This document shows positions 1 through 9,057 of a DNA stretch of 34,569 nucleotides, one piece after another. The notes beneath the pieces are model-generated. The model made no database searches, was not told the origin of the DNA, and saw nothing but the letters and a program-made list of their open reading frames with translations. The first letter of the stretch is position 1, and every line of letters starts with the position of its first letter. The translations under genes were made by a program, and so were the position numbers. This stretch comes from Haplomitrium mnioides (Eukaryota; Marchantiophyta; Haplomitriopsida; Calobryales): positions 1 through 34,569 of the forward strand of contig JBNGIS010017024.1 in the NCBI GenBank assembly GCA_049999725.1, given 5' to 3'.

Positions 1-164
1 GTAGAGGTCAAGGCAGAAGTTATGGCAAAAGCGGATCTGGAAGAGGCCGCTTAGATGGAAATGTGCACAATCAGCTGCAACAACAATGTAATAGCAGAGG
101 TCAATCAAGAGGCAGGGGGAGTAATAGAAGTCGTGGAGGTCAACATCAGAATCAAGGATCTGAG

Positions 165-206
165 TGTTTTTATTGTGGCAAGCAAGGCCAAATGGCAAGA
201 GACTGC
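165..206 (+). other. Gag CCHC zinc knuckle with a lost histidine
   Basis: The frame reads CFYCGKQGQMARDC, which has the CX2C-X4-X-X4-C spacing of a retroviral nucleocapsid knuckle, but Gln stands where the zinc-binding His should be. RG- and Q-rich sequence precedes it and a Lys-rich stretch follows, as usual for an RNA-binding gag C-terminus. Confidence 0.85.
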
Positions 207-350
207 TGCAAAAAGCAGAATGAGGAGAAGAACAATTGTGTTCAAGGGAATTATGCAGATTACAATAAGGTAGGCAATGAGAATATTTTCATTATGCAAC
301 ATGGATGCTTATCTATCATGCACGAGGAGCAGGAAGATGATGAGGAAAAA

Positions 351-566
351 TGGTTTGTAGATTCCGCATGCTCAAACCACATGACGAGACACAGAGAGTG
401 GTTTAAAGAAACCAGAGATCTGAGCACGCCTGGATATGTTGAGACAGGTGATTCGACAATGCATCCTATCAAGCACATTAGAAGCATACCAATTGTGATG
501 GAGAATGGTAAAACAAGGTGCTTGTCTAATGTTATGCATGTTCCAAAGATTCAGAAGAATCTGATT
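351..566 (+). other. copia protease domain (retropepsin)
   Basis: WFVDSACSNHMT at 351-386 is the copia protease active-site block. The usual third residue of the D-S/T-G triad is Ala here, so activity is doubtful. The domain would cut Gag-Pol into mature proteins. It ends at the first stop codon (567). Confidence 0.8.
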
Positions 567-749
567 TAAGTTGGATAGTGTGTGGAGCAGAACATGCAAG
601 TAAGATTCAATCCCATAGGGGTCTTTATTGAAGACTGGGGGAATAACTGTGATCTCATCTCCAAAGGAAGCAGGAATGGAAGAATGTTCACACTGGATGT
701 GAGGATGCCTGTTGTAATAGAAGCCATGTTTGCACATGGTACACGAGTG

Positions 750-1640
750 GTGTCTGATATTGAGATATGGCACAAAAGAATTGGCTATATCAACATATAG
801 AAGTTGAGAGAGATGCAAAAGTCAGGGATTGTCAATGGACTGCCCAGGTTCAAAGTTGAAAGCATGGACAAAGTATGTGAAGCTTGCCAGTTTGGTAAGT
901 AGGCAAGGAAGCCATTTCTTCATAATGGATATGTGGCAAGGAAACCACTAGAGTTGGTACACTCAGATGTAAGGGGTCCTACAAAAACAGGATCTCTTGG
1001 AGGATGCACATATTATGTTACCTTTATTGATGATTATTCACGGAAATTGTGGATATATTTTATGAAACATAAGAGTGAAGTGCTTGATCACTTCAAACAT
1101 TTTTGAGCTATGGTGGAAAAGGAAAAAGGGCTGTCGGTAAAATGTTTAAGATCAGATGGAGGTGGGGAGTATTTCTCCATGGAATTCAGTAACTATCTGC
1201 AGACAGAAGGTATCAGGAGACAACAGATGTGCAGATATACACCTCAAGAGAATGGGGTAGCTGAAAGGAAGAACAGGCATGTTGCAGAAGTAGCACGCGT
1301 CATGATAAATGAGAAGAATATGCCTCATTCCTATTGGGCAGAGGCAGTATCAACAACAGTCTATATAATGAATCATACTTCTACTGCAAGTGTTCATGGG
1401 ATGACACCAGAGGAGAGGTTTACAGGGAGATGCCCAAGTATGTCACACCTAAAAGTGTTTGGCTGCATAGCATATGTTCATGTGCCAGCAGAAACACGGA
1501 GCAAGCTGGATCCAAAAGCAGAAAAATGTATTTTCATTGGATACTCCAATGAACGGAAAGGCTACAGGTGCTACATTCCTACTACACGTACAATGAGGGT
1601 AAGTGGAGATGTGGTATTTGATGAATTAAACACTTGGTAT
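750..1640 (+). other. copia integrase domain
   Basis: The zinc-binding N-terminus shows WHKRIGYIN near 768 (second His of the HHCC set replaced by Tyr) and CEAC at 876-887. The catalytic core follows: HSDVRGP near 960, IDDYSR near 1026, RSDGGGEY near 1152 and ENGVAERKNR near 1248, which supply the D, D and E region. The C-terminal segment with FGCIAYVHVP and FIGYSNERKGYRCY is typical of copia. Stops at 798, 900 and 1104 break the domain. Confidence 0.88.
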
Positions 1641-2036
1641 TGTCCTAAAGTGGACATTGTTATAGAGGATCCAAAAGGGAAGCAAGTTGTGACAGAAGAG
1701 AGTAAACAACCACAAGGGTTGAACAGTCCACAAAGTGGAAGCAGCAGCAACAACATTCCATGGCAAGATAGGTTGCGCAGGAATCTGGAGCTACAAGCTT
1801 CAACAAGCGGAGGTGGTATAGGAATAACAATTGAAAACTCTGATGGGAGAGGCAACAACATCAAGCCAGAGAGTTTGGAAGAAGAACTGGGTGTTTCTAC
1901 ACTAGTTCAAAGACAGAGTGAACAGCAAGTGCGCAGAAGTGAAAGGGTGAAGTACCCTATTGAGAGATTAGGAATCTCAAGATTCTGTGCATTACATCAT
2001 GCATATATGGTACAGGTTGTTACAGAGAAAGAACCT

Positions 2037-2905
2037 GTGACCTTTGATGAAGCTGTTGGAGATGAAAGGTGGAAATCTGCTATGATAGAAGAGATGGAAG
2101 CTCTTCATAAGAACCAAACATGGGAGTTGAGTTCTTTACCTGCAGGAAAGAAAGCTATTGGATGCAAGTGGGTCTTTAAGCTTAAGAGACATGAAGATGG
2201 CAGGATAAGCAGATTCAAGGCACGATTGGTGGCCAAAGGTTATGCACAAACCCAATGTATAGATTATGAGGAGACATTCAGTCCTGTGGCCAGGATGGCA
2301 ACAGTGAGAGTAGTCATTGCATTGGCTGTAGCAAAGCAATGGTTATTACATCAAATGGATGTAAAGAATGCATTTTTGCATGGAGAATTGGAAGAAGAGG
2401 TCTATATAACACAACCACAAGGGTTTGTCGATTTGGAGAATCCAAGGCAAGTATGCAAGTTGAAGAAGGCTTTGTATGGATTAAAGCAAGCACCTAGGGC
2501 ATGGTCTACCAAGATAGGAGAATATCTTGTGACAGTGGGGTTCAAGGTTTCTGATGCAAACTATTCGATGTACATCAGAAGAATAGAGAAAGGTACCATG
2601 CTGATACTCATCTATGTGGATGATCTTATAATGACTAGAGATAGCATACAGGACATAACAGAGGTGAAGCTGTTACTGCATCAGAAATTTGAGATGAAAG
2701 ATCTTGGAGAGATAAGATATTTTCTTGGCATTGAGGTCATTAATGAGGAGAAAGGTATCTGGATGATACAAAGGTAGTATGCTCTGGACATGCTAGCCAA
2801 GTATGGGATGACAGGTTGCAAACCAATTGCAACACCTTTGGATCAGAACTCTAAGCTGAGTGATCACGAAGGAGAGAAGATTGAAGATCCCACATGATAT
2901 CGGAA
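2037..2905 (+). other. copia reverse transcriptase domain
   Basis: The domain runs from FDEAVGDERWKSAM through GCKWVFKLK, RLVAKGYAQ, DVKNAFLHGELEEEVY and LYGLKQAPRAW to the catalytic YVDD at 2613-2624, and then RYFLGIEV. All catalytic aspartates are visible. The RT palm is one of the best preserved parts of the window; the first stop after it is at 2775. Confidence 0.93.
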
Positions 2906-3059
2906 GATGGTAGGGAGTTTGACCTATATAACCATCACAAGACCAGACTTGAGTTATGCAGTGGGCTTGGTAAGCCAATTCATGCAAAGTCCACAGAAGC
3001 CACACCTAGATGCAGTGCGTCGTATTCTTTGATATGTAAAGTCTACAGTATAGTATGGG

Positions 3060-3560
3060 TTGTTTTATGAGAGTGGCAGAGACTGTCAACTTTCTGGATA
3101 TACAGATGCAGATTGGGCTGGAAGATCAAGTGATAGAAGATCCACAAGTGAGTATGTTTTTTCTTTTGGTAGCGCTGGGATAGCTTGGAGCAGCAAGAAG
3201 CAACCAATAGTTGCATTATCAAGCACAGAGGTAGAGTACAGAGGAGCAGCCATGGCTACTTGTGAAGTGGCATGGTTACTAAAATTGTTACTTGATCTTG
3301 GAGTGAGTGTGAATCACCCTGTGGATGTTTACTGTGATAACATCAGTAGCATTCAGCTGGCAAACAATCCAGTCTTCCATGCACGCTCAAAACATATTGG
3401 GGTGCACTATCATTTTCTGAGAGAGAAGGTGTTAGCCAGGATGGTGGATCTGAAGTATATCAGCACTAAAGATCAGGTGGCTGATATTTTTACAAAATCA
3501 CTAGGGGCAGAAAAGTTACAGAAGTTCAGAGGACAACTTGGTGTACATGCATTGAGCTCG
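3060..3560 (+). other. copia RNase H domain
   Basis: GYTDADWAGRSSDRRST (near 3096-3146) opens the domain. It is followed by ALSSTEVEYRGAAMATCE with the catalytic Glu, VYCDNISSIQLANNP with the catalytic Asp, and the copia signature RSKHIGVHYHFLREKV, then DIFTKSL. This domain degrades the RNA strand of the RNA-DNA hybrid. It is open from 3054 to 3620. Confidence 0.92.
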
Positions 3561-3568
3561 AGGGGGAG
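3557..3568 (+). other. polypurine tract of copia element
   Basis: A G-rich tract (cgagggggag) lies directly before the LTR start TGTTGA and would prime plus-strand DNA synthesis. Confidence 0.85.
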
Positions 3569-3752
3569 TGTTGAGAATTCGAGCTCTGTTAAGTTACCTA
3601 ATGAATTTAGACCAAGATAGTCTAAATTCAGATAGGACAAAATACCATTTTGTCTTATCCTCATTTTTGTCTTATTCTATTTTGTCTTCTAGTGTTGACT
3701 TCTATTTTGTTATGTAGTGCCAGCCCTAATTCGCTAGGCCTAGTTTTTTGTG

Positions 3753-3759
3753 TATATAA
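3753..3759 (+). promoter_or_regulatory. TATA box in copia LTR
   Basis: tatataa lies about 185 bp into the LTR, the usual place for the RNA polymerase II promoter that starts retrotransposon RNA at the U3/R boundary. Confidence 0.7.
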
Positions 3760-3853
3760 GGAAGAGAGGGGGCTATTGCCCTTCATTCTGTGCTTCCCTA
3801 TTGTTGTTGAGGATCTCTCCTGCTCCTCCCCGCTGTATGCTTGATACAGGTGT

Positions 3854-3859
3854 AATAAA
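3854..3859 (+). terminator. polyadenylation signal in copia LTR
   Basis: AATAAA lies about 100 bp downstream of the TATA box and 55 bp before the LTR end, as expected for R-region 3' processing. Confidence 0.7.
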
Positions 3860-3915
3860 GTGTTGTTAGCACTGCTATATTGGCTCCAGATTGCTCTCTC
3901 TTTGATTTCTTCACA

Positions 3916-4674
3916 ATCACCAAATACTTTGACTTGCTGGAAGGAAATGCACATGCAACCGACATTCTTTCCATTGATGAGACGTCTTCAAAAATTATAA
4001 AGCCAGCAGTGTTGTTAAGTGAGGTGATTCCTACGAGTGGAAGTAAGGAAAGATTGTGGCAATTACAAGCAACTATATTTGTTGATGGTGCTCGACATGA
4101 TACATTTGCGCCACACCTTGCACTAGATGGTTTTGTCACACCTGAACTTGTGAATTTTTCACCACTAGATACTATGTCAATTTCATGGCAATATCTTGCT
4201 CATGGTATTTGTTTGTTGGAGTTGTTTGGAGGCATCAGTACATGGCTAGTTGTTGTATTCCAAGTAGGTATTCCAATTCGGCGGTATTTGTATATGAAGA
4301 ACGGTGAGATCACTCGCGGAATCTCCTTGAGGCATGTGGCACTAATGGTTAAGCAATTTTCACGATTGCTTTTAGTTAGTGTTGTGCGAGTTTTCTGGAT
4401 GCATTGCAGACCGACATCTTATTATTGGAGGCGGACCACTTAGCTGAAATATGATCAATTGATTTACTAGTGAGCCATTTTGCATTCTTTGTATTTCGGA
4501 CAAGAGGCTATAATATGAATGTAATCTTGTAGAAGCTCGCGGAGCCCAATGGTGATGAGAGAGAGAGAAAGAGCAATGGGGTTTTCCACTTGCATCACTA
4601 CTATTGTGTTTGTCGCTGAGATTAAGCGACGCTATATGCTGGTACAAGCCATGGATTTGTATGGTCTTTCTTAG
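3916..4674 (+). pseudogene. C5-cytosine methyltransferase-like domain of a retroelement, internally deleted
   Basis: The frame from about 3916 is open to 4443 (about 175 codons). It carries LELFGGIST at 4216-4242, which matches DNMT motif I (the SAM-binding F/L-x-G-G block), followed by GIPIRRYLYM, resembling motif II. A second frame near 4445-4490 reads IDLLVSHFAF, where motif IV with the catalytic Pro-Cys would be expected; no PCQ is left. From 4561 another frame gives ERERAMGF, then KRRYMLVQAMDL, the motif IX/X signature at the C-terminus of cytosine methyltransferases. Motifs V-VIII are absent, so roughly the middle half is deleted. It would have transferred methyl groups from SAM to cytosine in DNA; this copy cannot. 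A decayed restriction-type or host DNMT is possible, but the retroelement context argues against it. Confidence 0.6.
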
Positions 4675-4720
4675 ATTGTGAGATTCAAGTTGAAAAACAC
4701 TTAGATTTTGCGAGTCTGGA

Positions 4721-5344
4721 TTGATGGGAGAGACCTTAATTTACCTTCTTCTATTCGACGTGAAGTCACTATGGTGGTGGATCTGGATGATCTATATGTT
4801 TGGATGCAAGTATGTATAGAGAGAGCTTGAGTGTTTGAGAGAGTTATGCCCATGGCATTTGACAACCTTGCCAACTATCAACATTGTGATACTTTGTGAT
4901 ATGCTACCATACGTGGAAGTGGATATCGCACTAAGATTCAGAGGTTTCATCTTGGTGATTATGTTTATTTGTAGCAGACTGCACTTATGACACTTGATGT
5001 CACTATTGGGCGCCGAATTTTGCATGTACGTGAGGTATTGTCTTCGGGAGTTTTGTAGCTCGAGGGTTATGATGGTATGGTTTGGAAAGACCATGTGCGC
5101 AATTGTGCACCTTTTCATCTTTCAAACATGGATGGCACGATGGACCCCAATGTGGCATAGGTTCTTGCAAGTTTAAAGTGCATGAGTTCTTGTAGGTTTG
5201 AAGTGCATGTTATGTGGTTGTTCTAAAGGGGCAACCACTATGTTGATTTGTGATAGATGTTCTAGAGGATGGCATATGTCATGTTTGATGCCTTTATTGG
5301 GTACTATTCTTGGTGGATCATGGTTCTGCCCTCACTGTTTATAG
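4721..5344 (+). pseudogene. integrase C-terminal region fused to a PHD finger
   Basis: In one frame the sequence reads DGRDLNLPSSIRREV, then DDLYVWMQVCIERA, FERVMPMA, YATIRGSGYR and RFHLGDYVYL (4942-4971). It continues with TLDVTIGRRILHVREVL, a small beta-barrel of the kind found after gypsy-type integrase cores, and then a WKDHVRNCAPFHLSN segment. A C4HC3 PHD finger closes the protein at 5342-5344. Stops interrupt it at about 4828, 4897, 4972, 5056 and 5158; several read as CGA-to-TGA or CAG-to-TAG. The catalytic core of integrase is not visible upstream. The combination suggests targeting of integration to particular chromatin. Confidence 0.65.
5201..5344 (+). other. PHD zinc finger with all eight ligands preserved
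   Basis: The ligand pattern is CMLC (tgc 5204, tgt 5213), CDRC, WHMSC and WFCPHC: C-x2-C, C-x2-C, H-x2-C, C-x2-C, that is C4HC3. The conserved Trp before the last pair (WFCPHC) and the Trp of GWH are present. PHD fingers usually read the methylation state of histone H3 tails. The stop TAG follows one residue after the last Cys, so this is the C-terminus of the polyprotein. Confidence 0.85.
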
Positions 5345-5499
5345 AACAACTAGTTTCTATTGAGTTGTAAGGTTGGAAAAGATTATAAGAGGTGAACAAT
5401 GGGGCTCCATTGAACCAGACCTCCTAGTCTTTGCAACAGTAGTTGTATATTGATTTTCTAGGAGATAGATGGCTAGCTAGTGCTAGGGAACTTGACCAC

Positions 5500-5514
5500 C
5501 AACTAGGGGGAGAT
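5500..5514 (+). other. polypurine tract before LTR of the DNMT/PHD element
   Basis: aactagggggagat, a G-rich purine run, lies about 155 bp after the PHD stop codon and directly before sequence that recurs as an LTR copy at 5907. Confidence 0.6.
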
Positions 5515-5906
5515 TATAAGATCTCATGAATTGTATGCGCATAAGACTCAATTGTTTGTCACTCTCTATTGTATGTCTGTAGATGTCATGGAATGTGTGT
5601 ATGGACAATGTAGCTATGTAAGCAATGTGTACGTGCACGACATTTGTCACACCATTCCATGTAGATTTCTATTTTTAGACATTTTGGGTTTTTTTTTTGT
5701 TTTTTGTGGCTTAGTATATAAGGCCATGTACTCTCATCGAAAGGTTGTCTTTCGATGTCATTTCGCGTTTATAAACCAATAGGAGAGTTGAGGTATTGCA
5801 GCTCTTGGAGAAGTGAGGATTCCTTGTAGGAAAATGTACGTTGGTTCGATATCGAAAGATCAACACTTTGGAGTTTCTCATGAATGTATCACTCGAAGAA
5901 AAGTAT
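5515..5906 (+). repeat. probable LTR of the DNMT/PHD element
   Basis: The sequence from 5515 recurs from 5907 for about 170 bp: tctcat, gactcaattgtttgtca, gtcatggaatgtgtgt, and ccatgtagatttctattttt are shared. It contains a TATA box at 5715-5721 and starts directly after a purine tract, the expected 3' LTR position. The right end is uncertain; the LTR may stop before 5906 and be followed by a short spacer. Confidence 0.55.
5715..5721 (+). promoter_or_regulatory. TATA box in the DNMT/PHD element LTR
   Basis: tatataag lies 200 bp into the LTR-like sequence, at a position typical of a U3/R boundary. Confidence 0.5.
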
Positions 5907-6078
5907 TGTGGGGTCTCATTCATTGTATGCAATGAGACTCAATTGTTTGTCATTCTCTGTTGTATGCCTATACATGTCATGGAATGTGTGTGTGGACGAT
6001 GTAGTTGTACAAGCAATGTGTATGCGCATGACAATTGTCACAATCATTCCATGTAGATTTCTATTTTTAAACAATTTG
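5907..6078 (+). repeat. second, truncated LTR copy
   Basis: It begins TGTGGGGTCTCA and parallels the first 170 bp of the LTR at 5515, then breaks off at the start of the tandem array near 6080. Its TG start suggests that the TA at 5515 is a mutated TG. A head-to-tail LTR pair with almost no spacer points to recombination between LTRs or to a truncated second element. Confidence 0.6.
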
Positions 6079-6088
6079 AGTTTCCTTG

Positions 6089-7730
6089 TTCTTTATTGAG
6101 TAGATGGGAGAGGGGGCGCATCTTCAAACCAACAGAGATGAAGAAGTGCCATTGTTTTGATGTAGCATGCGTAGAGAAATATTTTGATCTCCTTGCAGAG
6201 GGCTAAACACTTTGATTCCTGCAACTTGATTTGCTTCATTGGTAGGGAAGACTACTTCTGATGTAGAGATTTGCCAAAAAGAATTTATTTTTGTGGGGAA
6301 ACACTTTGCTTAGAGCAAGAATTCAGCCACTACAAGATAGTTCAAGATCTGCCAAGGAATTTGTTGAGGCAGAGGTTTGTAGACAGTGTCGTCATATTTC
6401 AAGGTGGTGAGCAGATTTTTGGACTTGCAGATTTGAGGGAGCAAGGTTGTTGCATCATATTGTTCAGCTCAATTGTTCACTTACGGAAAAATCAGCACAA
6501 CAAGCACTTATTTGTTTTGGATTTTTGATTGATGTTTAAGAAGAAGCCTGAAATTTTTCAATCAACCTCTTGAGATCTTCCTTGAGCATTGACAATCGTA
6601 GGATTTCATGTTTTGAGGATTCTTTTTATTTTCCCTTGCTACTCCTCTTTGTCAAGCAGAGGATTTGTGAGCTTGTTGATACAAAGCTTGTGAGGGTTTC
6701 ATTACAGCAAGAGACTATCAAGCCTATTTTTTTGGGTTGTACATTTTGTGCCTACTTGTTCTTTGTTGAGTAGAGAGGAGAGGGGGAGTAGAGCAGAGAA
6801 GGGCACATTTTTGATCCAGCAGAGATGAGGGGCTGCCATTGTTTTGATAGAGAAGGCCTACGACAATATTTTGATCTCCTTGTAGAGGGAAGAACACTAT
6901 GATTTTTGTAGCTTGATTAGCTTCAGTGGCAAGGGGAGACTACTTTTAATGTAGAGATTTGCCAAGAAGAATTTATTTTTGTGGGGAAACACTTTGCTTA
7001 GAGTAGGGATTCAGCCACTGCAAGATAGTTCAAGATCTTCCAATGAATTTGTTGTGGTAGAGGTTTGCACGCAGTGTCATCATCTTTCAGGGTGGTGAGC
7101 AGATTTTGGGACTTGCAGATTTGAGGGAGCAATGTTGCTGTATCATATTGTTCAGCTCAGTTGTTCACTTAGGGAAAAATCAACACAACAAGCATTTATT
7201 TGTTTTGGATTTCTGTTTGATGCTTAAAAAGGAGCCTGAAAATTTTCAGTTAGCCTCTTGAGATCTTCCTTGAGCATTGACAGTCGTAGGATTTCATGTT
7301 TTGGAGATTCTTTTTGTTTTCCTTTGCTACTTCTCTTTGTCAAGCAGGGGATTTGTGACCTTGTTGGTGCAAAGCTTGTGAGGGTTTCATTGCAGCAAGA
7401 GACTCTGAAGCTTATTTTTTTGGGTTGTACATTTTGTGCCTCCTTGTTCTTCGTTGAGTAGATAAGAGAGGGGGCACATTCTTGATCGAGCAGAATTGAA
7501 GGGATGCCATCGTTTTGATAGAGCAGCCTTATGGCAGTATTTTGATCTCCTTACAGGGGGTAGATGATTATGATTTTTGCAACTTGATTTGCTTCAACGG
7601 CTAGGGGAGACTACTTCTGATGCAGAGATTTGCCAAGAAGAATTTAATTTCGTAGGGAAACACTTTGCTTAGAGCAAGGATTCAGACACTGCAAGATGGT
7701 TCAAAATCTGCAACAAATTTGTTGGATTGA
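6089..7730. repeat. tandem array, unit 670-690 bp, about 2.4 copies
   Basis: Unit starts are recognised by ttctttgttgagtag at 6089, 6759 and 7447 (spacing 670 and 688 bp). The third unit is cut at about 7725-7731, where the next retroelement begins. Units share long stretches such as agatttgccaagaagaattta and the 'trgggagaggggg' start. The region has no recognisable coding capacity; a 67-codon frame without ATG recurs at 6570 and 7258 simply because the unit does. It could be a satellite-like array or a repeat inside a longer LTR. Confidence 0.8.
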
Positions 7731-9049
7731 AGATGTTCTCCCTCTTCTTTCTACTTGTCAACCGGTCGAAAACATGGTTACCACAAATTTTAACAATTTT
7801 GGGCAAAGGATCTTTTTTTGACAAGTTAAAGATGCATCGGTTAACTCCTGAAAGTAGAACAAGGCCAACTAAGGGCCAAGGGGGGTAATAACCAATCATA
7901 CAATAGATTACGACTCGGTTCAAGGTATGAAGAGCAAGCTACGGATCGCCAGCATCATGGCATCAAGAAGAGACTTCCCAAGGGAGTTAAGGACAGAGAG
8001 ATCTCAAGAAGAATCGAGACCTAGATGCGAAGATCAGGAGAGCTCAAAGGAATTAACAAACCGACAAATAGAAGAGGAATTCAAAGCATGATGGGAGTTG
8101 CATCTTTTATCAAGAGTAGTAGCAAGACTCGATGGCAAGAAGGAAGGCAGATGCTCCTACCACATATCGAAGAAATAAGGAAGAATGAAGAATGCGACGA
8201 TCACTAGGAGGCAGCGACGACACTATGGGTCAGGGGATGCTCTATTCCATTGGGTGTTAACTGGCTTCATCAGGGTCCGAACAAATTTTGGTCTTCTAAA
8301 ACCTTTCTTCTATCGGAGCTCTATTAGTAGTATTGAGGGTGGTCAAAACTTCAGAGTTGATTGAGTGGAATTATACATTTTCGTGTGACAGTCCAACTTC
8401 CACTTGGAAGACGACGTAGGGCGGCGCTCCATCGGGCTTAGTCAATGATCGGGTTTGACCATTGGAATGGCAGTCACTCATTGGGGTTGATCGTCGACCA
8501 TCGAGACTAATCGGGTTTATCGGGTTAAGCCGATATTCCTCTTTGGATCAAACCTAGGTTTTGTTTGGAGACGCGTCGATCTTATCTACATTGGAGTATT
8601 TTATCAGATCAGGTCGGATTCTTCTTCACCAAAGTCTATCGCCGACAATCAAACCTATCAAATGATTGTCGGTTCGAATTGGGCTTATCAAGTTACTTAG
8701 ATACTTTTTATTGGGTTGTTCTGCTCTATTTTCTATCAGATGACCTATCTATCTTCTTCAAAGTGACTCATTGGGTCAGACATTGGTCTATCTATTGCGG
8801 ATCATCTCATCGGACCGATTCTAGCTTCATCGGATGTCTGATTATCGACACTAATTGGAAGAAGTCAACTATCAGAGTTGACTAGGGAAGTTTATCGTTA
8901 CTCATCGGGATTCATCCAACTAGTTCGATCATTCTTTTTGGCCTGACTAATCCTTTCTTCTAGAAACAGAGTTGTGAACCGACCATCAGAAGACCTCCTC
9001 ACTATTCAAAGGGAGCCAAGGACAAATGTCGCTACCTCAAGAATGGACG

Positions 9050-9057
9050 TATAAAAA
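9050..9057 (+). promoter_or_regulatory. TATA box in LTR 1
   Basis: tataaaaa followed by a GA-rich stretch; the same sequence is present at the matching place in LTR 2. Confidence 0.55.

Larger units (their letters stand above)
3..3620 (+). pseudogene. copia Gag-Pol polyprotein, broken by nine in-frame stops
   Basis: One frame (codons starting at 3, 6, 9 and so on) carries the whole polyprotein from an RG/Q-rich gag tail to the RNase H end. It is interrupted by stops at 567, 576, 798, 900, 1104, 2775, 2895, 3030 and 3051, yet there is no frameshift over 3.6 kb. The longest open part is 1107-2774, covering the integrase core to RT. At eight of the nine stops a single C-to-T change of CAG or CGA explains the stop, judging by the conserved family motif around it; 567 (TAA) does not fit. 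The enzyme would have made and integrated element cDNA in cytoplasmic virus-like particles and the nucleus. As it stands it cannot give a full product. Confidence 0.93.
1..3915 (+). mobile_element. Ty1/copia LTR retrotransposon, 5'-truncated by window edge
   Basis: The domain order gag zinc knuckle, protease, integrase, reverse transcriptase, RNase H is diagnostic of Ty1/copia (integrase lies before RT). It is followed by a purine-rich tract and a 3' LTR beginning TGTTGA. The 5' LTR, primer-binding site and most of gag lie left of the window, so LTR divergence and the target duplication cannot be judged. The right edge near 3915 rests on a TTCACA ending and is approximate. Confidence 0.93.
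3569..3915 (+). repeat. 3' LTR of the copia element
   Basis: The LTR begins TGTTGAGAA right after the polypurine tract. It contains a TATA box and a polyadenylation signal in the correct order and ends near TTCACA, about 347 bp. The exact end could be a few bases later, because the 5' LTR is not available for comparison. Confidence 0.75.
3916..6080 (+). mobile_element. relic of a retroelement with DNA methyltransferase and PHD finger
   Basis: Directly after the copia LTR come, all on the plus strand: a C5-cytosine-methyltransferase-like region (3916-4674), an integrase C-terminal segment with a chromo/SH3-like RFxxGDYVYL motif, and a PHD finger ending in a stop (5344). Then follow a purine-rich tract and an LTR-like sequence with a TATA box. 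This order is that of an LTR retroelement polyprotein 3' end. RT, RNase H and most of integrase are missing, so the relic is internally deleted. Retrotransposons with captured DNMT domains are known from charophyte algae and dinoflagellates; assignment to a related lineage is inference. Confidence 0.65.

Noticed and set aside
372-818. 148-codon minus-strand frame across the copia gag/protease
   Set aside because: It lies antisense to well-recognised copia domains and has no motif of its own.
3-3620. Stop codons as readthrough, reassigned code or U-to-C RNA editing sites
   Set aside because: Fern and hornwort organelles do edit U to C at TAG, TGA and TAA, but this is a nuclear retrotransposon with other damaged residues (protease, zinc ligands). 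Decay by deamination is simpler.
5201-5344. PHD finger as an exon of a host chromatin gene
   Set aside because: It is collinear with integrase C-terminal motifs, lacks splice signals that I could recognise, and is followed by a purine tract and LTR.
6570-6773. 67-codon frame repeated at 7258-7461
   Set aside because: It is part of the tandem unit, has no ATG start and resembles no known protein.
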